DNA of 38,371 bases from Myxococcota bacterium (GCA_029975745.1 JARKOL010000163.1:1-38371), one strand, 5' to 3'. Positions 17,366 to 26,690 are shown, numbered from the stretch's first letter. Numbers and translations: made by a program. Notes: generated by a model from the sequence alone, not told the origin.

Positions 17366-19035
17366 TCGGCATCGGAGTGGTTGCGATCGTCCTGCTGGCC
17401 CTGCTGGGGCTCCCGTTGTTCCTGGTGATCGGCACGGGCAGCGTGCTGGGCTACCTGGACGGCGGCCAGAACCTGAAGCTGTTCTTTGCGTCGTACTACC
17501 TTGGCGTTTCATCGACGCCGATCTACATCGCCATTCCGCTGTTCACGCTGGCGGGCTATCTGATGGCCGAAAGCGGGGCTCCGGGCCGGCTGGTCCGGAT
17601 GTCGCGCGCGGCGGTCGGCTGGCTGCCGGGCGGCCTGGCCATGGTGGCGCTGATGGCCTGCGCCGGGTTCACCGCCTTCACGGGCGCGTCGGGCGTGACG
17701 ATCGTCGCGTTGGGCGGCCTGTTGCTGCCGGCGCTGCTGAAGGACGGGTACCCCGAGCGGTTCACCCTGGGCCTGCTGACGTCCGGCGGCAGCCGCGGCA
17801 TCCTGTTCCCGCCCAGCCTGCCGCTGATTGTGTATGCCATGATCGCCGGGTTGACGATGCAGTCCATCCCGGCCGATCTGGGCAGTTCCCCGCATGACGA
17901 TCCGGCCGTTGCCGCGACGGCGCCCGTCCAGGAAAAGGACGCCGCGCAGGCGGCCCTGGACGCCGAGATGGACCGGCTGCTGGGGGGGGACGACGACGAG
18001 GACGAGGACGCGGACGACGGCGTCGCGGTGGCGAAGGCCGGGGACGACGGCGACGCGGGTGAAGGCGAACTGGACGAGGGCGACGCCATCCTGGCCGAGT
18101 TGGGCATCGAGGACGCGGCCGCCGAGATTGCCGCCATCGAAAGCCAGGCCCAGGCTGCCGCCAATGCGCAGGCCGGTTCGGATTCCGAAGGGACGCCTCC
18201 CGCGGCCACGGCACCTCCGCCGAGGCGCTCCGGCGAGGTGATGCAGGTCACCGTCGATCGGCTGTTCGTGGCCGGTGCGATTCCGGGCGTGCTGGCGCTG
18301 ATCATGGTCGCGTTGTACGCCCTGTACTTCGGCATTCGGCACAAGGTGCCTCGTTCGAAGTTCTCGTGGCGGGAACTGTGGCTGGCGACCCGGGCCATGG
18401 GATGGGAGATCCCGATCCCGCTGATCGTCGTGGTCGGCATCTATGGGGGGTTCTTCACCGCCATTGATGGTGCCGCCATCGTTGCCGCCTACACGCTGAT
18501 CGTCGAGGTGTTCATCTATCGCGACATCCCGATTCGGCGGTTGCCGGTCATCTTCCGCGAGGCGATGGTCCTGGTCGGCGGAATCCTGTTGATCCTGATG
18601 TCCGCGACGGCGCTGACGAACTTCTTCATCGATCGCGAGGTGCCCCAGAAGCTGTTCGAGATCGTGCGCGCCAACATCAGCAGCCCGCTGACGTTCCTGA
18701 TCGTGCTGAACCTCTTCCTGCTGGCCGTCGGCATGCTGATGGACATCTATTCGGCGATCATGGTCGTCGTGCCGATCATCATTCCGGTCGCGTTGCACTA
18801 CGGGATCAACCCGGTTCACCTGGGGATCGTGTTCCTGATGAACATGGAGATCGGGTTCAACACGCCGCCCGTGGGCGTCAACCTGTTCGTCGGGTCGCTG
18901 GCGTTCCGCCGGCCGGTGCTGGATCTGATTCGTGCGATCCTGCCGTTCCTGGCGATCTCGGTGATCGCGCTGATCCTGATCACCTACTGGCCGAACCTGT
19001 CGCTGTTCCTGGTGAATGCGCTGGGGATCGAGTAG
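17362..19035 (+). CDS. dctM: TRAP transporter large permease (DctM family) with about 115-aa acidic insertion
   Basis: 'GYLDGGQNLKLFFASYYLGVSSTPIYIAIPLFTLAGYLMAESG...TGASGVTIVALGGLLLPALLKDGYPERFTLGLLTSGGSRGILFPPSLPLIVYAMIAG' and C-terminal 'NMEIGFNTPPVGVNLFV'. Confidence 0.93.
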   Translation: MIGIGVVAIVLLALLGLPLFLVIGTGSVLGYLDGGQNLKLFFASYYLGVSSTPIYIAIPLFTLAGYLMAESGAPGRLVRMSRAAVGWLPGGLAMVALMACAGFTAFTGASGVTIVALGGLLLPALLKDGYPERFTLGLLTSGGSRGILFPPSLPLIVYAMIAGLTMQSIPADLGSSPHDDPAVAATAPVQEKDAAQAALDAEMDRLLGGDDDEDEDADDGVAVAKAGDDGDAGEGELDEGDAILAELGIEDAAAEIAAIESQAQAAANAQAGSDSEGTPPAATAPPPRRSGEVMQVTVDRLFVAGAIPGVLALIMVALYALYFGIRHKVPRSKFSWRELWLATRAMGWEIPIPLIVVVGIYGGFFTAIDGAAIVAAYTLIVEVFIYRDIPIRRLPVIFREAMVLVGGILLILMSATALTNFFIDREVPQKLFEIVRANISSPLTFLIVLNLFLLAVGMLMDIYSAIMVVVPIIIPVALHYGINPVHLGIVFLMNMEIGFNTPPVGVNLFVGSLAFRRPVLDLIRAILPFLAISVIALILITYWPNLSLFLVNALGIE

Positions 19036-19062
19036 CCCGCATCCCGGCAGAAGCCCGAAGAA

Positions 19063-21228
19063 TCAGACCTGTCCCCCTTGCTGCCGACGCATGAACGTCT
19101 GGAGCGCCCGGGTCGCCGCCTGGGCCTTTTCGGTGTCGGAGCCGCCCGCCAATGCCATCAGGGTGTCCGCGGTGTGCAGGCCGCCCCGGACGCCCAGCGC
19201 CTCGATGGCCAGCAGCACCAGGGAATCGGACTTCGGGCGGATGCCCAGACGGCCGGGCAGCAGTGTCTTCAGACGGACCGGGGACACGATCTCCAGCAGC
19301 GCCGCCTCGAAGTCGGGCTGCGGGGGCAGCAGGACCTTCTCGTATTCCAGCAGCGCGCGCAGGCAGGTTGCCTGAAGGGACTCGGACGGCTCGTCCTCCT
19401 GACGGGTACGCATGCGGATCGTCTGATGCAGGCGCTCCAGGAACTCGGGCGCGGTCGCTCGCAACGCGGCAAGCTGCTGGATGGCGCGGCGAACCACCGG
19501 CTCCTCGTCGTCGCCCAGGAATCGCAGCAGCGCCGAATCGACGTCCTCCCCTCCGATGCGCGCCAGGCCAATCAGGCATTCCTCGCGGACCTTCGGATTG
19601 GGGTGCGCGGAATACTCGATCATCACGGGGATCGCGTCGCGCGAACCGATTTCGGCCAGAACCTGGATCAGGTTGCGCGCCGTGAACCAGGGGTGCCGAT
19701 GGGCACGCAACTCGTCGGTGAGCTGGCGCAGGGCAGGGGGGCCGATCCGGACCAGCACCGAGCAGGCGGCCTTCCTGGCGGACACGTCCTGTTCGGTGGC
19801 CAGGACGGACACCAGGCCCGGCACGACGGTTTCGCCGAACATCGCGACGGCACGCTCGAGCGGGTCGCGGACCTCCTTCGACGTGGCCGCGGTCGCCTGG
19901 ATCAGGGCGTCCACGAACCCGCCGGACTCCAGCGCGCCCAGCAGCTCCCGAATGAAGCGCTGGCGGCCAGGGAAGGGTGATTCCGAGGCTTCGTGTCGCT
20001 CTAGGATTTCGAACACCCGCCCGACCAGGTCGGCACGGCCCCGCGCCAACAGCTCGGGAAGGATCAGGACCAGCACGTTCGTGTACTTCAGATAGGTGGT
20101 GGCGTCGGTGGCCCCGTCCAGGTCCGCCAGGTAGGCGTCGATCCGCTCGATGAATCGCGACGTGGTGCGACCCGCGCGGATCTTCCTCTGGACGCTCTTG
20201 GGCAGGTCGTCGAAGCCGATCAGGTCAAGCTGGTGGCACTGCTCCAGCAACGACCGAGACTCGGGGATGTCCAGGGGAGCCAGTCGCAGCAGGGCGCTGC
20301 GCAGTACATGTCGCGCGGACTCGGCCACATCCTTGGGGTCGCGCCCGACGACCCGGAACTGGGCGGGGCGATCCTGGTAGGTCTGGATCAGGTCCAGCAG
20401 CAGCAAGGCGACCTGATGGACGGTTGCCGGAGCCAGGGCGCCCAGAACGGCTTGTTCCAATTCGTCCGGGCGGGTGTAGTCCAGGCCGTCGGTGACCAGA
20501 TCCAGGTTCAGCAGGATGTCGCGCAGCAGGTCGTAGCGGGTGATCGGGCGAACGATGTCGGAAACCGCCTGGGCCTTGAGTGCCTGGATGGTTTCCGGGG
20601 CGGCACCCTTCAGCATCGGCAGGCGCGAGATGTCCTTGCGGATGCGGGAGAGCGCAATCTTGACGGCCCAGCTCAGTTGCCGGAAGCCGCCCAGCACCTC
20701 GTCGATGCCGATGATGGTGACCCGAAGCACGTCGTGGCGCGTGAACTCCTGGGACAGGCGAACCGCGCTCTCGGCACCCGTGGCGTCCTGGGTCAGGCGC
20801 AGGCCCCAGTTGACCCAGATTTCCAGGAAGCGGTCGAACTCGTCCCGCTCGATCTCGTGCTTGATGGTGAAGGACGCAATCCGGTTGCGCAGGAAGTAGT
20901 CGTGAAACTTCGCGACGAAATGGTCGCCCATCATGCTGCGGAAGGTCTTGCCGACCTCGATGGGCTCGGGCAGCAGGCCCTCGACCATGACGCCGCGGTC
21001 GTCCACCGTGGACATCAGGACGTACGACAGTTCGGTCGCGTCCTGGGTCAGCAGCTTGAACCGGCCGAACAACTCGGCGGAGGCCTGCTGGGCCAGGGGG
21101 TGGTCCAGACTGTAGGTGCCGGTCTGCAGCAGGGTCTTGATCAGCGCCATGGTGAACTCGCCACAGCGCTGCCACGCCAGGCGAGTCGGGTCATCGTTGC
21201 CGCCGCGATGGCCTCCGAAATCCTGCAC
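19063..21228 (-). CDS. HEAT-repeat domain protein (C-terminal HEAT repeats)
   Basis: GTG start with GGGAGGA RBS; C-terminal 'WFTARNLIQVLAEIGSRDAIPVMIEYSAHPNPKVREECLIGLARIGGEDVDSALLRFLGDDEEPVVRRAIQQL'. Confidence 0.75.
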   Translation of the reverse strand: MQDFGGHRGGNDDPTRLAWQRCGEFTMALIKTLLQTGTYSLDHPLAQQASAELFGRFKLLTQDATELSYVLMSTVDDRGVMVEGLLPEPIEVGKTFRSMMGDHFVAKFHDYFLRNRIASFTIKHEIERDEFDRFLEIWVNWGLRLTQDATGAESAVRLSQEFTRHDVLRVTIIGIDEVLGGFRQLSWAVKIALSRIRKDISRLPMLKGAAPETIQALKAQAVSDIVRPITRYDLLRDILLNLDLVTDGLDYTRPDELEQAVLGALAPATVHQVALLLLDLIQTYQDRPAQFRVVGRDPKDVAESARHVLRSALLRLAPLDIPESRSLLEQCHQLDLIGFDDLPKSVQRKIRAGRTTSRFIERIDAYLADLDGATDATTYLKYTNVLVLILPELLARGRADLVGRVFEILERHEASESPFPGRQRFIRELLGALESGGFVDALIQATAATSKEVRDPLERAVAMFGETVVPGLVSVLATEQDVSARKAACSVLVRIGPPALRQLTDELRAHRHPWFTARNLIQVLAEIGSRDAIPVMIEYSAHPNPKVREECLIGLARIGGEDVDSALLRFLGDDEEPVVRRAIQQLAALRATAPEFLERLHQTIRMRTRQEDEPSESLQATCLRALLEYEKVLLPPQPDFEAALLEIVSPVRLKTLLPGRLGIRPKSDSLVLLAIEALGVRGGLHTADTLMALAGGSDTEKAQAATRALQTFMRRQQGGQV

Positions 21229-21352
21229 GTTCGTCCTCCCTCCGTCCTTTATGTCCGGGTGCCCGGGTTCTGTCAAGAAGTCCCGACCGATGCGGTTTGT
21301 CGTTTCGGTGGCGGGCGGGTATGCTTGGGCCTCCTTGATGGAGGTGCCTCCC

Positions 21353-22381
21353 ATGGAGGACGAACCGATTCTGGTCAAGCGCAGACGCCCCTTTCTGACC
21401 GTGGCGCTGGTCATCGCGGCTCTTGCCGCGATGGGGCTGTTCTTCCTGTGGTGGGCGTATCCGCCGTATCACTCGACGCGGTCCTTCGGCAAGCCGAAGA
21501 TTGTCACGGCCCATGTGGACGAGGAGCCGTTCGCGCGCCTGGCGCTGCAGCCCGGCGATTCGTACAGGCCCATCGAGGTCATGGCCGGCACCCAGGTGCC
21601 GTTCCTTTGCGGTGTCGTCTCGACGACCAAGGGCAGCCGATTCCACCTGTCCGCCTTCGGGCGCGATCACGATTCGGACGACTGCGTGTTCGACCTGAAG
21701 GTGCCGGACGCTATCGGGACCCACCACGATCTGCGCCTGACCTTCTGGGACTCGGCGGACCAGCCCGAGCCCACGGACACGCTCGACATTCCGGTGGTGG
21801 TGGTCGCGCGCAGCGAGCGGGTCGAGTTCCAGGCCCTGGAGGACAAGGCGGGCAATCCGATCCGGGGGGCGTCGGTGCCCGGCGAGGTGCGCGTCTATGC
21901 CCGGATCATCACGCAACTGCCGTCGGACGGACGCGACTACGTCGCCCTGTTCTTCACGGCCGATCCCGGCAACGGGGTTCCGGTGCTGGAACTGATGCCC
22001 GTGGGGCCCGGCGACAAGCCCACCCCCATGGTGGGGCAGGTGTTGCGCTATCGCAGCTACGGCAAGGAGTTGTCGGGCTATGCGACCTGGACACCCGAGC
22101 CGATCCGAATCGGAGGGAGCGACGGCGATCGCCAGGTCACGGACGTCTACGTCGGCGTCTTTCCCCGGGATCAGTTGGACGACCTCTTCGCCCGGATTCT
22201 GAAGGTCCAGGTCACTGGCGCGGACACCCTGACGGTCACGCCGCGGGTCGCGAATGCCGGGGAGCTTGCCGCGATGACGGTCCATGGGCGCCTGCTGTCG
22301 CCCCCGTTGCACCTGGTTCGCGCTGCCGGTGGCACCGGATCGAACCTGCGCATGCTGCCGCTCCCCACCATCGCCCAGTAG
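21353..22381 (+). CDS. Hypothetical membrane-anchored protein (single N-terminal TM helix)
   Basis: MEDEPILVKRRRPFLTVALVIAALAAMGLFFLWWAYPP then a beta-rich domain; GGAGG RBS. No family recognised. Confidence 0.7.
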   Translation: MEDEPILVKRRRPFLTVALVIAALAAMGLFFLWWAYPPYHSTRSFGKPKIVTAHVDEEPFARLALQPGDSYRPIEVMAGTQVPFLCGVVSTTKGSRFHLSAFGRDHDSDDCVFDLKVPDAIGTHHDLRLTFWDSADQPEPTDTLDIPVVVVARSERVEFQALEDKAGNPIRGASVPGEVRVYARIITQLPSDGRDYVALFFTADPGNGVPVLELMPVGPGDKPTPMVGQVLRYRSYGKELSGYATWTPEPIRIGGSDGDRQVTDVYVGVFPRDQLDDLFARILKVQVTGADTLTVTPRVANAGELAAMTVHGRLLSPPLHLVRAAGGTGSNLRMLPLPTIAQ

Positions 22382-22469
22382 GCCCCGTCTTCCACCGTCC
22401 CAGTCCGGAAGCCACGAAGCCAAGCCCGGCAAGGAAGAACAGGCGTGGGAGGGAAAACGCATCACGACC

Positions 22470-22590
22470 CCAGAGGCTCGGATCGTCAGCCTTATCGATG
22501 CCAGAGGCTCCGGATCGTCAGTCTTCACGACGCCAGAGGCTCCGGACCGTCGTCTTCACGATGCAAGAGACTCTGATCCGTCGCTTGATT
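22470..22590. repeat. Degenerate tandem repeat, about 32-bp unit, roughly 3.7 copies
   Basis: Units 22470-22500, 22501-22532, 22533-22563 and a partial from 22564; consensus CCAGAGGCTCCGGATCGTCAGTCTTCACGATG. Confidence 0.85.
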
Positions 22591-22655
22591 GGCTCAGGGG
22601 TTGATTGACGGGAAAGCAGAGAAGGTCACGGCGGGGGCGCAAGCCGGGAGGAGTG

Positions 22656-23246
22656 CTAGCCGACCGGCTCGGCCACTGCGCGCGCCTTCTTCTCGACGGC
22701 GAAGTTGATCGCGGAGTATCCCTCGATGGCAGCGGTGGTCATGACCAGGCGGATGACCTCGAACGCGACGTTCTGGTCCGCCTGAATCACGATCTGCTTG
22801 GACTCCTCAAGCCACTTCTTGGCCTTCTCGGGGTCCGCCGGCATCGGGTGGTTGCTCTGGTATGCATCGTGCGCCGCCTTGAGCACCTTGGAAAGCTCGG
22901 GCAGCTTCAGGTCGGGGAAGTTCTTCTCGTTCACGGCCGCGGTCTTGATGACCTCGGCGCCCTCGAAGAGAACGACGTTCGCCGAAATGCCGATCATGGG
23001 GTAGCGCTCGAGCGTGCGGCCCGAATACGCCTTCGGCAACTGGATGTCGTCCTGCTGCAGGAGGATGTCGCCAGTGGCCGAGAACGTGATCAGCAGGAAG
23101 ACGACCAGAATGACGAACATGTCGATCATGGGCACCAGGTTCAGCGAGAAAATCATTCCCCGCTTCGAACCGCGGCTACCCACCTTCAGCGATCTCATGT
23201 GCTTCACGCTGGAGCCAATCCGGCTACCTGGTGCCTTAATGGACAT
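22656..23246 (-). CDS. ExbD/TolR-family biopolymer transport protein (second copy)
   Basis: 'GMIFSLNLVPMIDMFVILVVFLLITFSATGDILLQQDDIQLPKA'. Confidence 0.9.
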   Translation of the reverse strand: MSIKAPGSRIGSSVKHMRSLKVGSRGSKRGMIFSLNLVPMIDMFVILVVFLLITFSATGDILLQQDDIQLPKAYSGRTLERYPMIGISANVVLFEGAEVIKTAAVNEKNFPDLKLPELSKVLKAAHDAYQSNHPMPADPEKAKKWLEESKQIVIQADQNVAFEVIRLVMTTAAIEGYSAINFAVEKKARAVAEPVG

Positions 23247-23297
23247 GGGTCCTCCGTCGCTCGACCGGCGGGACCGCGAAAGGCGGCCCCACCCGCG

Positions 23298-23777
23298 TCA
23301 CATTCCCATCTCGTTTCTGGCCGCATCCACGTCGGCCACGACCAGGTTCTCCAGCCCCACGACCATGCATGCGTCCATGGTCGCAATCATGTCCTTGTAG
23401 GGGATGGTGTCCTCGGGCGCCACGATGACCTTCTGCTCCTTGCTCAACTCGAGGGACTTCAGGTGCTCCTCGAGCTTCTCGGGGAGGAAGCCGCCTTCGG
23501 CCTTCGGAATCGAGACCGGCTGGCTGTCGGCGAACTTCACCGTGTAACCCTTGGAATCGACCATGATCGTCAGGCGCTTCGGGGGCTCCGTCTGCTCCTG
23601 CTTCGGCTGCGGCTTCTGAACCGACTGATCGACATTGATCCGACCGGTCTGGGTCCAAACGGCGGTCATCAGCAGGAACGTGACGCAGACGATCATCAGG
23701 TCGATCATCGGGACCAGATTCAAGTCGATAACCTGGGACTTCTTTTTTCCGGTTCCGACTTCTTGTACGCCGCCCAT
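23298..23777 (-). CDS. ExbD/TolR-family biopolymer transport protein (first copy)
   Basis: 'SQVIDLNLVPMIDLMIVCVTFLLMTAVWTQTGRINVDQS'. Confidence 0.9.
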   Translation of the reverse strand: MGGVQEVGTGKKKSQVIDLNLVPMIDLMIVCVTFLLMTAVWTQTGRINVDQSVQKPQPKQEQTEPPKRLTIMVDSKGYTVKFADSQPVSIPKAEGGFLPEKLEEHLKSLELSKEQKVIVAPEDTIPYKDMIATMDACMVVGLENLVVADVDAARNEMGM

Positions 23778-23857
23778 CTCAGGCCTCCTCGATCGTCAAT
23801 TCGACGCGTGCCCCCGCCCGAAAGGACAAGGGGCGCTCGCCCACGCAAAGCCCCGGA

Positions 23858-24508
23858 TCAGGCGGACTTGCCGTCCTGGAACTTGTCACGGTTGGCCGTG
23901 ATGAGGTTCAGAACGGACACGGTCGTCTCGTTGATGTCGTCCACGAGCTGCTGCGACTTCGCCTGGAAGACCGCGTACGACAGGGCCGAGGCGATGGCGA
24001 CGGCCAGACCGAACGCCGTGTTGTACATGGCTTCGGAAATACCGCCGGCCAGCTCGGTGGCCTTCGACGACGCATCCGCCTCGGCGACGGCGCCGAACGC
24101 GCGGATCAGGCCGAAGATGGTGCCCAGCAGACCCATGAGGACTGCCGCGTTACCGATAACGGCCAGGAAGCCGACGCGCTTCTCGATCTTGGGCAGTTCG
24201 CGCAGCGCGGCTTCGTCCATCGCGGCCTGCACGGCCTCGTCGCTCTCGGTGGCCTTCATCAGGCCCGCCTGGAGGACCTTGGCCAGCGGGAACTTCGAGC
24301 TGGAGCAGACCTTGAGGGCCTGACGCAGATCGCCCACCAGGATGTACTTGGTGAGGATGCGCACGAAGTCTTCCTTGTTGGGGTTCGCCTGGAAGTACAG
24401 CACGACGGTCCGCTCGATGATGACGCCGAACATGAAAATGCCCGTCGCCAAGATCACGAACATGTTGTGGCCGCCCGCTTCGAAGGCTGTTGCGATGAAC
24501 TCGAACAT
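23858..24508 (-). CDS. MotA/TolQ/ExbB proton channel family protein
   Basis: ATG with GAGAGGAG RBS; 'IEKRVGFLAVIGNAAVLMGLLGTIFGLIRAF...LAGGISEAMYNTAFGLAVAIASALSYAVF'. Confidence 0.92.
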   Translation of the reverse strand: MFEFIATAFEAGGHNMFVILATGIFMFGVIIERTVVLYFQANPNKEDFVRILTKYILVGDLRQALKVCSSSKFPLAKVLQAGLMKATESDEAVQAAMDEAALRELPKIEKRVGFLAVIGNAAVLMGLLGTIFGLIRAFGAVAEADASSKATELAGGISEAMYNTAFGLAVAIASALSYAVFQAKSQQLVDDINETTVSVLNLITANRDKFQDGKSA

Positions 24509-24636
24509 CTTGTGCACTCCTCTCTTAACTAGCCAACTGCCTTGCTGGAACGTCCCCACCGAAACGTCCGGTGGCGAATCCCAATCCCCTTCGGACCGGC
24601 TTCGCCCCCCGCCCAACTTGAACAGGGTGCGCCAGA

Positions 24637-24665
24637 CTTATAACCGGCTGCGGTCCGACTGTCAA
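24637..24665 (-). promoter_or_regulatory. Candidate sigma70 promoter (TTGACA-N17-TATAAG) for the exbB-exbD-exbD cluster
   Basis: Minus strand: TTGACA GTCGGACCGCAGCCGGT TATAAG, near-consensus hexamers and 17-bp spacing. Confidence 0.72.
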
Positions 24666-24771
24666 CAATACAAAGGTGTGCCGCACGCGCGCGTCGCGGG
24701 CACAGGGGTTGCGCTCGACCCGGCGAATTCCGCCTCCCCACCGACGGAATCGCCCATTCCCCGGGAAAGGA

Positions 24772-26538
24772 TCAGCCCGGGTTGAACACGAACGGCCACT
24801 GCACGACGCAGACACCACTTTCGGGTTTCTGGAAGCGCATTGCGCGAATCACGCGCAGCACGCACTGCTCGACCGCGGCATTTCCCAGGGTGGACGAGGC
24901 GATCGACGCGCCCTCGACCTTGCCTTCCTGGTCGATGGTCCAGCGGATGGTCGTCTTGCCGGCCAGGGACTCGTGGATCTGCAACTGGGCTTCGTAGCAG
25001 GCCCGGATGGCGCCGGCACGCCGCATCACGTTGGTGCGGATGTCGTCCTTCTTGCAGAAGCCGCTGGAGGCGCCCGAGTCGAGCTTCATCTGGCCGACTT
25101 TCTTGGTGCCCTTCTTGCCGAGGCCGGCGCGCATGCCCATGCCGCCACCGGTGTCCACGCGACCCAGGCCGTGGATCCGGCCGTAGCCGCCCGTGCCGCC
25201 GCCGCCGGCGCCGGTGCCCTTGAAGCCCATGCCGCCGGCGCCGTAGCCGACCTGGAGTTCCGAGCCGGTGCCCGCCATGGCGACGGCCATGCGGTTGTCG
25301 AAGGCATCGACGTTGTCGCTGAGGATCGAGGAGATCGCGCTGCTGCGGCCGAGCTGGTTCGACAGCACGTTCGCCAGACCGATCTTCTTGGGGTCGATCT
25401 TGTTGGCCAGGGCGCCGTCACGATTCGGGACCTTGCTTTCCAGGGTCGGGTCCTTGTCGGGGTCGCCGAACTTGCCTTCCTCGCCCTCGGCGCGCTTGCC
25501 GACCGAGTCGTCGTCGGACTCGGTGATTTCCAGGATGTCCTCGTCCTTTTCCATCGCGATGTTGGCCTCGACCTTCATCACGCGCTTCTCGGACTTGTGC
25601 TTGACGACGGCGCCCGCGGGGTTCCACATGAACTGCGAAACCACCCAGAAGGAGATGAGGAAGAAGGCCGACGCGACGGTCGCGGCGACGAAGGTGCCGT
25701 CCATCGAGGCGGCGGTGCTGCGGCCGATGATGACGTCGGGCCGGACGAACTGGAAGAACAGCTCGACCTTGTTGTCGAAGCTCAGGACGCCCCAGTCGCC
25801 CTTGCGCAGCGGCACGTATGTTTCGGCGCCGGCATCGGACAGGTGCTTCTTGACCCACTCGCGCAGAGGGGCCACGACGCCGTCCATGTTCAGGCGGCCG
25901 TTCATTTCGCGGGACAGGGCGACCGAGTAGTTGCCCTTGCGATCGACCTTGAACAGGGTCAGCGAGCCGGACGGCGAGGCGTTCGGCACGACGAAGTCGC
26001 TGCGCAGCGCGTCGCCGACGATGATGTCGCGGCGCTCGGTGAAGGTCGTCTCCTTGATCAGCTTGCCGTCCCACAGCAGGGCCACGCGCATCAGGCGGTC
26101 ATCGGGGCCGAGCATCGGCTGGGTCACCAGGGTCCACACGAATCCGACGACCATGACCACGATGCCCAGGAACGCCAGGTGATATCCGTAGAACATCGCG
26201 ATGCTGGTGGTTTCGGCCATGGCCTTCGCGGCGATCGCCTCGTTGATCGTGGCCAGGATCAGGAACGGGGTCAGGAACAGGAAGATGAACGACGCGGACG
26301 TGGCCAGCAGGCCCAGCAGCGCGACGAACTTCTTGCGGTTGACGAACAGCGCCACGACCGCGAGGGCGAGGGCCGCGGCCAGCAGCACGATGGCTGCGGC
26401 ACCGGTCCACCACTGGATGCCCTGGTACATCGAGGGGGCGGCGAAACCGACGACATCGGCATCGACCCAGTCGATCGCCAGGGATCCGACGATCCCCAGC
26501 AAGGCTCCGGCAATCGCAATCAGGAGTCCGATGACCAT
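24772..26538 (-). CDS. AgmX/PglI C-terminal-domain (TonB-like) membrane protein
   Basis: Multiple N-terminal TM segments; Gly-rich 'GYGAGGMGFKGTGAGGGGTGGYGRIHGLGRVDTGGGMG'; C-terminal 'IRACYEAQLQIHESLAGKTTIRWTIDQEGKVEGASIASSTLGNAAVEQCVLRVIRAMRFQKPESGVCVVQWPFVF'. Confidence 0.8.
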   Translation of the reverse strand: MVIGLLIAIAGALLGIVGSLAIDWVDADVVGFAAPSMYQGIQWWTGAAAIVLLAAALALAVVALFVNRKKFVALLGLLATSASFIFLFLTPFLILATINEAIAAKAMAETTSIAMFYGYHLAFLGIVVMVVGFVWTLVTQPMLGPDDRLMRVALLWDGKLIKETTFTERRDIIVGDALRSDFVVPNASPSGSLTLFKVDRKGNYSVALSREMNGRLNMDGVVAPLREWVKKHLSDAGAETYVPLRKGDWGVLSFDNKVELFFQFVRPDVIIGRSTAASMDGTFVAATVASAFFLISFWVVSQFMWNPAGAVVKHKSEKRVMKVEANIAMEKDEDILEITESDDDSVGKRAEGEEGKFGDPDKDPTLESKVPNRDGALANKIDPKKIGLANVLSNQLGRSSAISSILSDNVDAFDNRMAVAMAGTGSELQVGYGAGGMGFKGTGAGGGGTGGYGRIHGLGRVDTGGGMGMRAGLGKKGTKKVGQMKLDSGASSGFCKKDDIRTNVMRRAGAIRACYEAQLQIHESLAGKTTIRWTIDQEGKVEGASIASSTLGNAAVEQCVLRVIRAMRFQKPESGVCVVQWPFVFNPG

Positions 26539-26660
26539 CTGCAAGCCCTCGCATTCAAGCGGAAACACAACGCGTCGCGCACGGCCCGTCGGCCCGGGGG
26601 CCACGATCGGCGGAAGCGTGTCCCGCGGGTCGGCAGGAACCGGGTCCGCGAAGACCCTGG

Positions 26661-26690
26661 TATTCTGCAAAGGCATCGCCCATGCGTCAA
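26661..26690 (-). promoter_or_regulatory. Candidate promoter (TTGACG-N18-AGAATA) for the AgmX-like gene
   Basis: Minus strand hexamers in the intergenic gap between the TPR gene stop (26738) and the AgmX-like start (26538). Confidence 0.4.

Noticed and set aside
14672-17512. 946-aa minus-strand ORF opposite the TRAP operon
   Set aside because: Antisense artefact; tatT/dctP/dctQ on the plus strand are clear.
22470-22590. Possible CRISPR array
   Set aside because: Units are contiguous with no unique spacers and no cas genes in the window.
20233-22608. 791-aa plus-strand ORF
   Set aside because: Overlaps the HEAT-repeat gene antisense and the membrane-anchored gene out of frame.
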